Below, piece by piece: positions 23,216 through 29,303 of a stretch of 29,599 nt of DNA. The first letter of the stretch is position 1, and every line of letters begins with the position of its first letter. A program made the position numbers and the translations under genes. Origin of the DNA: a virus. The DNA lies in the IMG/VR virus record IMGVR_UViG_3300030116_005613, positions 1-29,599 of that record. The stretch is one strand, 5' to 3'. Under the pieces are notes generated by a model. That model had not been told where the DNA came from. It saw only the letters and a list, made by a program, of their open reading frames with translations, and ran no database searches.

Positions 23216-23765
23216 TATATATATAAAAATATCAAAACTTAGTGATAAATTTATAACAATGTGTTATGGTTTAACAACTAACAAAACAGAAATAGAAGAT
23301 GCTGTACAAGAACTAATGTTGTATTTTTTAAATATGAACCCTGAAACATTAAAAAGTATATATGAAAAAGATGGTGAAAAAGGTATTATGGGTTTTGGTG
23401 CTGTTGTATTAAAAAGAGCTTTGACATCAACAAGAAGTCCATTTTATTATAAATACAAAAAATATTATACACATATAGATAGTATATATGAAACAAATAC
23501 AACATTAAATCATAAAACAATAATAAAATATTTAAATAATTTACCTGAAATAAAAGTGGATAATAGTGAAATAATAAAATTAGATCAAATTGATGCAATA
23601 TTGGACACAGTACATTGGTACGATAAAAAAGTATTTGAGTTATATTATTATGACAATAATACATTAGATAGTTTGGCAAAAAAAACAAAAATTAGTAGAA
23701 ATAGTTTATTTACAACAATAGACAAAGTTAGAAGTATAATAAAAAATGAATTGATTGATGAATAG
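23208..23765 (+). CDS. Sigma-70-family-like RNA polymerase factor
   Basis: This 185-residue protein looks like a compact sigma factor that would redirect host RNA polymerase. Residues about 25-80 resemble sigma region 2: NKTEIEDAVQELMLYFLNMN, then GFGAVVLKRALTSTRSPFY. A variable linker follows. Residues 135-182 resemble region 4 with a helix-turn-helix: YDKKVFELYYYDNNTLDSLA, then KKTKISRNSLFTTIDKVRSI. Relatives with the same IEDAVQEL...YFLNMNP pattern are common in Bacteroidota phages and usually labelled sigma-70 family. A late-gene sigma would fit the repeated 18-base motif before late genes. It overlaps its two neighbours by 8 bases each. Confidence 0.7.
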   Translation: MNDIYIKISKLSDKFITMCYGLTTNKTEIEDAVQELMLYFLNMNPETLKSIYEKDGEKGIMGFGAVVLKRALTSTRSPFYYKYKKYYTHIDSIYETNTTLNHKTIIKYLNNLPEIKVDNSEIIKLDQIDAILDTVHWYDKKVFELYYYDNNTLDSLAKKTKISRNSLFTTIDKVRSIIKNELIDE

Positions 23766-24165
23766 TTTTTTTGTTACAGATGCTATATATAAAGAACGTA
23801 TTGCAATATGTAAATCTTGTGATAAGTATATTAAATTTTTGGGAAATTGTTCCATTTGTAAATGTTTTATGAAAATAAAATCAAGAATTGCCAATCAAGA
23901 ATGTGCAGATAATCCAAAAAAATGGATAAAAACAACAGAAGTAAAAAGGATAAAAAATTTACCAAAAGATATTGTAGATGAAGTTTTAAAAATATATCCA
24001 GATATAGAAACAGGTAAAGCAAAAAACATAGAAGTAAAAAAACAAATAATACAATTGTATAATATAATACATAATACAGAATATGATACAAATACTAATT
24101 GTAGAAGTTGTTTAAATACAGTATATAAAGCAATTAAAAATTTATACAACGAACATAAAAAATGA
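23758..24165 (+). CDS. Zinc-ribbon-like phage protein with second Cys region
   Basis: I start this gene at the ATG at 23758 (135 residues); a TTG one codon earlier is less likely. Residues about 15-45 form a likely zinc ribbon: IAICKSCDKYIKFLGNCSIC, then KCFMKIKSRIANQECADNPK, a frequent small-protein module in phages. The C-terminal half (PKDIVDEVLKIYPDIETGKA, then CRSCLNTVYKAIKNLYNEH) has another Cys pair and is helical. DNA, RNA or protein binding is plausible. The start lies within the end of the sigma-like gene and its own TGA overlaps the next ATG (ATGA). Confidence 0.7.
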   Translation: MNSFFVTDAIYKERIAICKSCDKYIKFLGNCSICKCFMKIKSRIANQECADNPKKWIKTTEVKRIKNLPKDIVDEVLKIYPDIETGKAKNIEVKKQIIQLYNIIHNTEYDTNTNCRSCLNTVYKAIKNLYNEHKK

Positions 24166-24287
24166 TAGAATTTTTAAGACATGCAACAGGATTATGTGGT
24201 GAACCACACCCAAGTTTATTAACATTGTTATTTGGTACACCAATATTAGGATATATATTAATGAAATTTAAAAACAAAAACAAATGA
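24162..24287 (+). CDS. 41-residue protein with conserved-looking GLCGEPHP segment
   Basis: This short frame is linked to both neighbours by ATGA overlaps, which strongly supports that it is translated. The protein reads MIEFLRHATGLCGEPHPSLL, then one hydrophobic stretch (LLTLLFGTPILGYILM) and a basic end. Small proteins with a GxCGE-HP pattern before a membrane segment recur in aquatic phages. A small membrane protein is likely; the function is unknown. Confidence 0.65.
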   Translation: MIEFLRHATGLCGEPHPSLLTLLFGTPILGYILMKFKNKNK

Positions 24288-24436
24288 GTATATTTTTTGG
24301 AATAATAGTAGGTTTTTTTGTGTTTGCATTTATAATTATAAGTTATTTAGAATATAGAGCTGATTTACACGAAATGCATATACTAAAAGATAAATTAAAA
24401 AGATATGAAGAACAAGAAAAAATTAAAAATTCCTAA
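24284..24436 (+). CDS. 50-residue membrane protein with charged helix
   Basis: This frame has an N-terminal membrane helix (FFGIIVGFFVFAFIIISYL, about residues 4-22) followed by a charged helix (ADLHEMHILKDKLKRYEEQE). The plan resembles a very small inner-membrane spanin or membrane anchor, but spanins usually sit beside the endolysin, which is far away. It is joined by an ATGA overlap to the gene before and overlaps the DUF3310-like gene by 32 bases. Confidence 0.6.
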   Translation: MSIFFGIIVGFFVFAFIIISYLEYRADLHEMHILKDKLKRYEEQEKIKNS

Positions 24437-24629
24437 TTATTATATAGGTAAAGTTTATGGTTATGAAGCTCGTAAAATTGTAGAAGATTATGATTTAAGT
24501 TTTAATGTTGGAAATGCAGTAACATATTTGCTACGTGCTAACAATAAACATAAAACACCAAAAGAATGTATAGAAAAAGCTATTAATCATTTATATTTTG
24601 AATTAGATGTAATAAAAAACAAGAAATGA
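24405..24629 (+). CDS. DUF3310-like small protein
   Basis: This 74-residue protein resembles the DUF3310 family of phage proteins, sometimes labelled nucleotide kinase-like. Visible features are YEARKIVEDYDLSFNVGNAV, then TYLLRANNKHKTPKECIEKA and NHLYFELDV; the GNAVTYLLRA...KAINHL order is the family signature. The family is widespread in phages but its function is not established. It overlaps the upstream membrane protein by 32 bases and the next gene by four (ATGA). Confidence 0.7.
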   Translation: MKNKKKLKIPNYYIGKVYGYEARKIVEDYDLSFNVGNAVTYLLRANNKHKTPKECIEKAINHLYFELDVIKNKK

Positions 24630-24886
24630 TAAGATTTATTTGTGAATGTAGTAAAGAAATTAAAGAATTGCAAAAAGCAACAATAAAAGTTATAGATGGA
24701 AAAGTTAGAACTGTTGAAGCTCTTTGTGGTTGTGGTAAATATATGCAAGAAGTTGATAAAGAATTTAATGGTTTTCCAAATTTAATTAGAACAGAACCTA
24801 CGTTAAGCAAAAAACGTGATATGCTTTGGGATAGTGCAAAAGAAAAATTAACAGGTGAAAAAGGCATAAATGAAGATTTTAAATAA
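24626..24886 (+). CDS. Small Cys-containing phage protein, unknown
   Basis: The 86-residue protein has CEC near residue 6 and CGCGK near 34-38, which could form a small zinc ribbon. The second half shows FNGFPNLIRTEPTLSKKRDM, a pattern recurring in Bacteroidota phage genomes next to methyltransferase or replication genes. No function is established. It is joined to neighbours by an ATGA overlap before and a one-base TAATG overlap after. Confidence 0.65.
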   Translation: MIRFICECSKEIKELQKATIKVIDGKVRTVEALCGCGKYMQEVDKEFNGFPNLIRTEPTLSKKRDMLWDSAKEKLTGEKGINEDFK

Positions 24887-25503
24887 TGAAAATAACTAAT
24901 GAGGATAATATGGATTTAATGTCAAGATATGATGATAATTACTTCGACTTAGCAATAGTTGATCCACCTTATGGAATTGGTAATTTTATACCACAAAATA
25001 GAATTAATGGAAAATTTGATGAAGTTAAATGGAACGACACAATACCAAATAAAGAATATTTTAAAGAATTAAAAAGAGTGAGTAAAGAACAGATTATTTG
25101 GGGAGCCAATTATTATAATTGTTTTAACGACAAAGGTGGAGCGATAGTTTGGTTTAAAGATGTAAGACATCCTAATATGAGTAAATGCGAAATAGCAAGT
25201 TATAGCAGATTAAAAAAAGTAGATTTTTATAGATATGATTGGAGTAATACAGATAAATACAATAAGTTAAGAGGTGCAGATATACACCCATGTCAAAAAC
25301 CTGTAAGATTATATGAATGGTTGCTTATGAATTATGCAAAAAAAGGAGATAAGATATTAGATACACATCTTGGTTCTGGAAGCATTGCTATTGCTTGCCA
25401 AAATTTAGGTTTTGAATTAACTGCTTGCGAATTGGATAAGGAGTATTATAATGCAGCTATAAAACGAATAGAACAACATAAAGCACAAAAAAGAATATTT
25501 TGA
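24886..25503 (+). CDS. Amino-DNA methyltransferase (N6-adenine/N4-cytosine type)
   Basis: The enzyme would methylate an exocyclic amino group in DNA. The catalytic motif IV DPPYGIG is at residues 26-32, and the cofactor-binding motif comes late, LDTHLGSGSIAIAC at about 158-171. This order places it in the beta class. ADIHPCQKPVRLYEWLL is the motif usually seen just before it. At 205 residues it is compact. DPPY is compatible with adenine-N6, the commonest phage case. There is no restriction gene, so it is an orphan, the third methyltransferase in the genome. A TAATG overlap with the gene before and a TTGA overlap with the gene after suggest co-translation. Confidence 0.85.
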   Translation: MKITNEDNMDLMSRYDDNYFDLAIVDPPYGIGNFIPQNRINGKFDEVKWNDTIPNKEYFKELKRVSKEQIIWGANYYNCFNDKGGAIVWFKDVRHPNMSKCEIASYSRLKKVDFYRYDWSNTDKYNKLRGADIHPCQKPVRLYEWLLMNYAKKGDKILDTHLGSGSIAIACQNLGFELTACELDKEYYNAAIKRIEQHKAQKRIF

Positions 25504-25883
25504 AATTTGTAATAAAGGATAATAAAGATAAGCAAAGTCTGATAAACTATCTTAAAGAATTAGGTAGTGATTATATAGTTGAAGTTAAGAAACAAAAAAA
25601 CAATAGATCAATGATGCAAAACAATTATTATTGGAAATGTATAGTACAAGTATTAGCTGAAGAACTTGGTTACTTTAATGATGAAATGCACGATACACTA
25701 AAAGTTAAATTTGCAAGTGAATGGTCAAGTATAGAAGTAAACAATAAAACAATAGGACTACAAACAGTTAATAGTACTGCAAGAATGAATACTAAGGCAT
25801 TTGAGATATATACAGAAAACATACGTATATGGGCATTGAGTGAATTAAACATAAGATTAATGTTACCAAATGAATATAAATAA
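25500..25883 (+). CDS. NinB-like recombination protein
   Basis: This 127-residue protein resembles lambda NinB, a single-stranded-DNA-binding recombination mediator. The characteristic part is KKQKNNRSMMQNNYYWKCIV at about 30-49, followed by VLAEELGYFNDEMHDTLKVK. The start is taken as TTG at 25500, because the next in-frame ATG (in MMQNN) would cut into the conserved part; this TTG overlaps the methyltransferase TGA. The gene ends the early block; the repeated late motif begins at the next base. Together with NinG it suggests recombination-dependent replication or repair. Family assignment is by pattern only. Confidence 0.6.
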   Translation: MKFVIKDNKDKQSLINYLKELGSDYIVEVKKQKNNRSMMQNNYYWKCIVQVLAEELGYFNDEMHDTLKVKFASEWSSIEVNNKTIGLQTVNSTARMNTKAFEIYTENIRIWALSELNIRLMLPNEYK

Positions 25884-25901
25884 TTTCTATTATATATTAT
25901 G
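25884..25901 (+). promoter_or_regulatory. Repeated late start-site motif, exact copy 2
   Basis: TTTCTATTATATATTATG begins immediately after the NinB-like stop and ends in the ATG of the terminase small subunit gene. It marks the switch from replication to packaging genes. See the copies at 10700 and 27592. A promoter here would give a leaderless or nearly leaderless terminase message. Confidence 0.6.
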
Positions 25902-26258
25902 GATAGCGAACAAAAACGAACACAACTAAATAAACAAAAACTAATAGAAGCATTAGAAGTGTCATTAGGAATAGTTACTGAAGCGTGTAATAAAGCACAA
26001 CTAAGTAGAACACAACATTACAAGTGGTATAAAGAAGATGAAGAATATCGTAAAGCAGTAGATAGTATTGAAAATAAATTTATTGACTTTGCAGAAACAC
26101 ATTTAAAAAATCAAATAGAAAGCGGCAGTGTACAAGCAACAACATTTTTTTTAAGAACTAGAGGGCGTAAAAGAGGGTATGCTGAAAAACAAGATATAGA
26201 TTTAACATCTGGAAATGAACCAGTTAAATTAAGAATTAATATTAATGGTGCAGATTGA
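25899..26258 (+). CDS. Terminase small subunit
   Basis: The small terminase subunit recognises phage DNA and regulates the large subunit. This 119-residue protein begins with a basic helix and a helix-turn-helix-like part (LIEALEVSLGIVTEACNKAQ, then LSRTQHYKWYKEDEEYRKAV), the usual DNA-binding N-terminus. A helix follows that probably makes the ring (IENKFIDFAETHLKNQIE), then SVQATTFFLRTRGRKRGYAE, typical of the family. It overlaps the large subunit gene by 14 bases. Family pattern and position make the call secure. Confidence 0.82.
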   Translation: MDSEQKRTQLNKQKLIEALEVSLGIVTEACNKAQLSRTQHYKWYKEDEEYRKAVDSIENKFIDFAETHLKNQIESGSVQATTFFLRTRGRKRGYAEKQDIDLTSGNEPVKLRININGAD

Positions 26259-27576
26259 TGAAAAAGGTTGGCAAGATGTTAAGTTTACAAAAACACAGCA
26301 ACGTGCAGTAAAATATTTATTTGATAAAGTAACAACAGAAATATTATTTGGTGGTTCAGCTGGTGGTGGTAAATCATGGTTAGGTTGTGCATGGTTAATT
26401 GTAATGTGTTTGCAATATCCTAAAACAAGACATCTAATGGCACGTTCTAAACTTGATGCACTTAAAAAAACAACACTAAATACATTTTATGAAGTTTGTA
26501 TTACGTATAATCTAAAAGCAAACAAACATTATACATTTAATGGTTCAAGCAACATTATTACTTTTTACAATGGTAGTGAAATAATACTTAAAGATTTATT
26601 TTTATATCCATCAGATAGAAATTTTGACAGTTTAGGAAGTTTAGAAATTACAAGTGCATTTATAGATGAAGCAAACCAAATAACTGAAAAAGCAAAAAAC
26701 GTAGTTGCATCAAGATTAAGATACAAACTTGATGAAAACAATCTAATACCAAAATTATTAATGACGTGCAATCCTGCAAAAAATTGGGTTTACAATCAAT
26801 ACTATCGTCCAGAAAAAGAAGGCAAACAAAAACATTATAGAAAGTTTATACAAAGTTTGGTAGACGATAATGAATATATAAGTAAATATTATAAAAAACA
26901 ATTGCAAACACTTGATGAATTATCAAAGCAAAGATTGTTATATGGTAATTGGGAATATGATGCAACAAAAGATAATCTAATAGAATATGATGCAATATTA
27001 AATTTGTTTGATCAACAAGGCATAAAAGGCAATAAATACATAAGTTGTGATGTTGCACGTTTTGGAAGCGATAAAACGATTATAATATATTGGGAAGGGT
27101 TACATATTAAAAAAATAAAAACGTTGCTTAAAACGTCTATAAATGACGTTGTGGAAGAAGTTAGACAATTACAGCAACAGAATAGTGTACAATTAAGAAA
27201 TATTATAATTGATGAAGATGGAGTGGGTGGTGGTGCAAAAGATTATTTAAGATGTCAGGGTTTTGTAAATAATAGTAAAGCATTAAAAAACGAAAACTAT
27301 CAAAATTTAAAAACGCAATGCTATTATAAATTAGCTGATTTAGTTAATAAAGCTCAAATAGGTATAAGTTGCAATGATATAAATGTAAAACAAAACATTA
27401 TAGAAGAATTAGAACAAATAAGAACTAAAGACGCAGATAAAGATAATAAATTACAAATAATATCTAAAGATAATGTAAAGTCAATAATTGGTAGATCACC
27501 AGATTATGCAGATGCAATTGCAATGCGTATGTATTATGAAATAGATAGCAATTATGGACAATATTTTATATACTAA
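26245..27576 (+). CDS. Terminase large subunit
   Basis: This is the packaging motor and nuclease. The 443-residue protein has Walker A GGSAGGGKS at 36-44 and Walker B with catalytic Glu in SAFIDEAN at about 138-145. The coupling motif is in LLMTCNPAKNW. The C-terminal RNase H-like nuclease shows CDVARFGSDKT near 268-278, IIIDEDGVGGG near 320-330 and SPDYADAIAMR near 418-428, which supply the metal-binding acids. Length and motifs are complete. The start is ATG at 26245, within the end of the small subunit gene. The packaging mode (pac or cos) cannot be read; a circular contig with no obvious terminus would fit headful packaging. Confidence 0.93.
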   Translation: MVQIDEKGWQDVKFTKTQQRAVKYLFDKVTTEILFGGSAGGGKSWLGCAWLIVMCLQYPKTRHLMARSKLDALKKTTLNTFYEVCITYNLKANKHYTFNGSSNIITFYNGSEIILKDLFLYPSDRNFDSLGSLEITSAFIDEANQITEKAKNVVASRLRYKLDENNLIPKLLMTCNPAKNWVYNQYYRPEKEGKQKHYRKFIQSLVDDNEYISKYYKKQLQTLDELSKQRLLYGNWEYDATKDNLIEYDAILNLFDQQGIKGNKYISCDVARFGSDKTIIIYWEGLHIKKIKTLLKTSINDVVEEVRQLQQQNSVQLRNIIIDEDGVGGGAKDYLRCQGFVNNSKALKNENYQNLKTQCYYKLADLVNKAQIGISCNDINVKQNIIEELEQIRTKDADKDNKLQIISKDNVKSIIGRSPDYADAIAMRMYYEIDSNYGQYFIY

Positions 27577-27591
27577 ACTAAATTAATAAAA

Positions 27592-27609
27592 TTTCTATTA
27601 TATATTATG
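27592..27609 (+). promoter_or_regulatory. Repeated late start-site motif, exact copy 3
   Basis: TTTCTATTATATATTATG lies in the 30-base gap after the large terminase gene and ends with the ATG of the tail chaperone gene. It therefore heads the tail operon (27607 through the join to 7512). It is identical to the copies at 10700 and 25884. Confidence 0.6.
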
Positions 27610-28248
27610 AAAGTTAATGTTGTTAAAGACGGTAAGAAAAAAAATTACACAATTATAAATAATTGGAAAGATGTTACATTAGATAAGTGGATAAAATTAC
27701 TTAAATTAAAAAATTTAACACCAACGCAAGAAGCAATAGAAAATATTGCATTACTTTCAAGTATGTCAAAAAAACTTATTAAAGAACTAAGTTTAGTTGA
27801 TGTAACATTAATAATGCAACAATTAAAAGATATTGAAAATACAAGTGCAACAAGATTTAAAAACATTATTACAATAGATGGTAAAGATTATGGATTTCAT
27901 CCTAATTTTGAACAATTAACACTTGGTGAATGGGCAGATTTGGAAACATTTATACAACAAGATTTGCAAAATAATTTACCAAAAATATGTGCAATATTGT
28001 ATAGACCAATAAAAGAAAAAGGTAAAAATGCATATATAATAGAAGCGTATGATGGAAGCATAGACGTGAGAGCTGAAAAATTTAAAAGGATGAAAGCAGA
28101 ACAGGTACAACAAGCATTGGTTTTTTTTTGGACTTTCGTAAGCGTATTATCAAAGATTACAGTATCATATTTGACGGAAACAATACAGAAGATACAGAAC
28201 CAGTTGAAGCAGAAACATTTGCAAGTAAATGGGGGTACTTTGGCATGA
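27607..28248 (+). CDS. Tail assembly chaperone, upstream frame (lambda G-like)
   Basis: This 213-residue protein matches the upstream tail assembly chaperone of Bacteroidota phages in size and position. It has a helix-rich body with TLDKWIKLLKLKNLTPTQEA, then IENIALLSSMSKKLIKELS. The most typical part is HPNFEQLTLGEWADLETFI followed by LPKICAILYRPI. Near its end the gene runs over a T9 tract (28121-28129) where ribosomes can slip -1 into the 84-codon frame 28128-28382. The fused product would be about 258 residues. This chaperone coats the tape measure during tail assembly and is absent from the virion in known systems. The shared motif upstream fixes the ATG. Confidence 0.75.
   Translation: MKVNVVKDGKKKNYTIINNWKDVTLDKWIKLLKLKNLTPTQEAIENIALLSSMSKKLIKELSLVDVTLIMQQLKDIENTSATRFKNIITIDGKDYGFHPNFEQLTLGEWADLETFIQQDLQNNLPKICAILYRPIKEKGKNAYIIEAYDGSIDVRAEKFKRMKAEQVQQALVFFWTFVSVLSKITVSYLTETIQKIQNQLKQKHLQVNGGTLA
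28120..28130 (+). other. Probable -1 programmed frameshift site
   Basis: The run GTTTTTTTTTG holds nine T. In the upstream frame the codons are GTT-TTT-TTT-TGG, so T-TTT-TTT is a perfect slippery heptamer. A -1 slip continues as TTG-GAC-TTT-CGT into the open downstream frame. A stimulatory structure is not obvious in this AT-rich region. Confidence 0.65.
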
Positions 28249-28382
28249 TGTATCAGTTATGTAATGGAGATATTAGTAAACTTGAAAAAATAACAAAATT
28301 AAATGTAATGGAAGCATTTACATGGCTATGTTATGAAACAGATTTAAACAGTTTAAAAAAAGTAAATTTAAATGGTAAATAA
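28128..28382 (+). CDS. Tail assembly chaperone, downstream frame (lambda GT extension-like)
   Basis: This frame has no good start of its own: the first codon is a TTG inside the slippery T run. It is best read as the extension made by -1 frameshifting from 27607, like lambda G-T. Its 84 residues read LDFRKRIIKDYSIIFDGNNT, then a variable linker and ETFASKWGYFGMMYQLCNGD with DISKLEKITKLNVMEAFTWL. That second half is the typical domain of the downstream tail chaperone (W-x-x-x-x-x-x-L..G-D-I....). It overlaps the upstream frame by 121 bases and the tail terminator gene by 11. The tape measure, its expected client, is encoded at 6076. Confidence 0.75.
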   Translation: MDFRKRIIKDYSIIFDGNNTEDTEPVEAETFASKWGYFGMMYQLCNGDISKLEKITKLNVMEAFTWLCYETDLNSLKKVNLNGK

Positions 28383-28863
28383 TAAGACATACAACAACGT
28401 TATAAACACTTTAAAAAATTTAGGTACAAATCATTTTCAAATAAGTACAACAACTGTTGGCGATATATTTGATATTGATTTAGAAAAAAATACTAAATAT
28501 CCTTTAATGCACCTAAACCCAGTTAATGTACAAACAAGAAGAACAGAACTTGTATATAATTTTCAAGTATTTATAATGGATTTAGTAGAACCAGATGGAA
28601 GTAATGAACAAGAAGTATATAGTGATGTATTACAAATATGTATAGACATAATAGGTATATTAAGCAATTCACAATTTCAAGCACAATTATCTTTAGATAT
28701 TAATGCACCTGTATATTTTGCAGAAGGAGATTTTACTTGTGAACCATTTAAAGAACGTTTCGATCAATCAGTAACAGGTTGGGTTTTTAATTTGGGTGTA
28801 ACAGTTGAAAATAGTTTCCAAACTTGCGAAATACCATTTAATGAAACAGCAATAGGAGAATGA
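28372..28863 (+). CDS. Tail terminator-like protein
   Basis: This 163-residue protein resembles the tail terminator/tail completion proteins of Bacteroidota phages. The clear parts are YNNVINTLKNLGTNHFQIST at the start, the central TRRTELVYNFQVFIMDLVEP, VYSDVLQICIDIIGILSNSQ, and the end PVYFAEGDFTCEPFKERFDQ with VTGWVFNLGVTVENSFQTCE. A protein of this type caps the finished tail tube so that it can join the head. It lies directly after the chaperone genes. The ATG overlaps the previous frame by 11 bases. The call is by pattern and position. Confidence 0.65.
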   Translation: MVNNKTYNNVINTLKNLGTNHFQISTTTVGDIFDIDLEKNTKYPLMHLNPVNVQTRRTELVYNFQVFIMDLVEPDGSNEQEVYSDVLQICIDIIGILSNSQFQAQLSLDINAPVYFAEGDFTCEPFKERFDQSVTGWVFNLGVTVENSFQTCEIPFNETAIGE

Positions 28864-28928
28864 TAAAATTTAGAATAGGAAAATTAACAATACAATTAAT
28901 ACCACCAAAAATAACCTATGGATTATAA
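28860..28928 (+). CDS. Possible 22-residue peptide
   Basis: This tiny frame, MIKFRIGKLTIQLIPPKITY followed by GL, starts with an ATGA overlap on the preceding stop and ends inside the next gene (11-base overlap). The frame fills the only gap here exactly and has a clean start, which supports translation, perhaps only to couple the neighbours. The product is basic and amphipathic. Confidence 0.35.
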   Translation: MIKFRIGKLTIQLIPPKITYGL

Positions 28929-29301
28929 TGATATATTAGAAAAATTAGAAGCAATCAGTATCAAACTTGAAACATATAATGATTATCCAGAATCAGCAAG
29001 TAATAATGCTTGTAAAGTTTTACGTTGGATTGATGAACATGGTAGAGATGAAGTAAAAGGAATGACACGTGTAGGCATTACAAGAGCCAACCAGCTCTGC
29101 TCCAAAAGTAATATTTCAAGAGATACAATTTCACGCATGGCTTCATTTAAAAGACATCAAAAAAATGCAGAAATAAATCCTGAATACAAAGCAACACCAT
29201 GGAAAGATAAAGGATATGTAGCGTGGTTAGGTTGGGGTGGTACAAGTGGTATAAATTGGGCAATTAGAAAATTAAAACAAATAGATAAAAATAAAAAATA
29301 A
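28918..29301 (+). CDS. Conserved-looking phage protein with RANQL / GWGGTSGINWA motifs
   Basis: This 127-residue protein has a helical N-terminus (NDILEKLEAISIKLETYNDY) followed by a striking block. It runs YPESASNNACKVLRWIDEHG, TRVGITRANQLCSKSNISRD, TISRMASFKRHQKN and finally KGYVAWLGWGGTSGINWAIR. I recall this block from structural or protease-associated proteins of many phages, often fused to portal or head proteins, but know no proven function. Here it stands alone among tail genes. There is no membrane segment. A virion or assembly role is likely from position. Confidence 0.6.
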   Translation: MDYNDILEKLEAISIKLETYNDYPESASNNACKVLRWIDEHGRDEVKGMTRVGITRANQLCSKSNISRDTISRMASFKRHQKNAEINPEYKATPWKDKGYVAWLGWGGTSGINWAIRKLKQIDKNKK

Positions 29302-29303
29302 TT

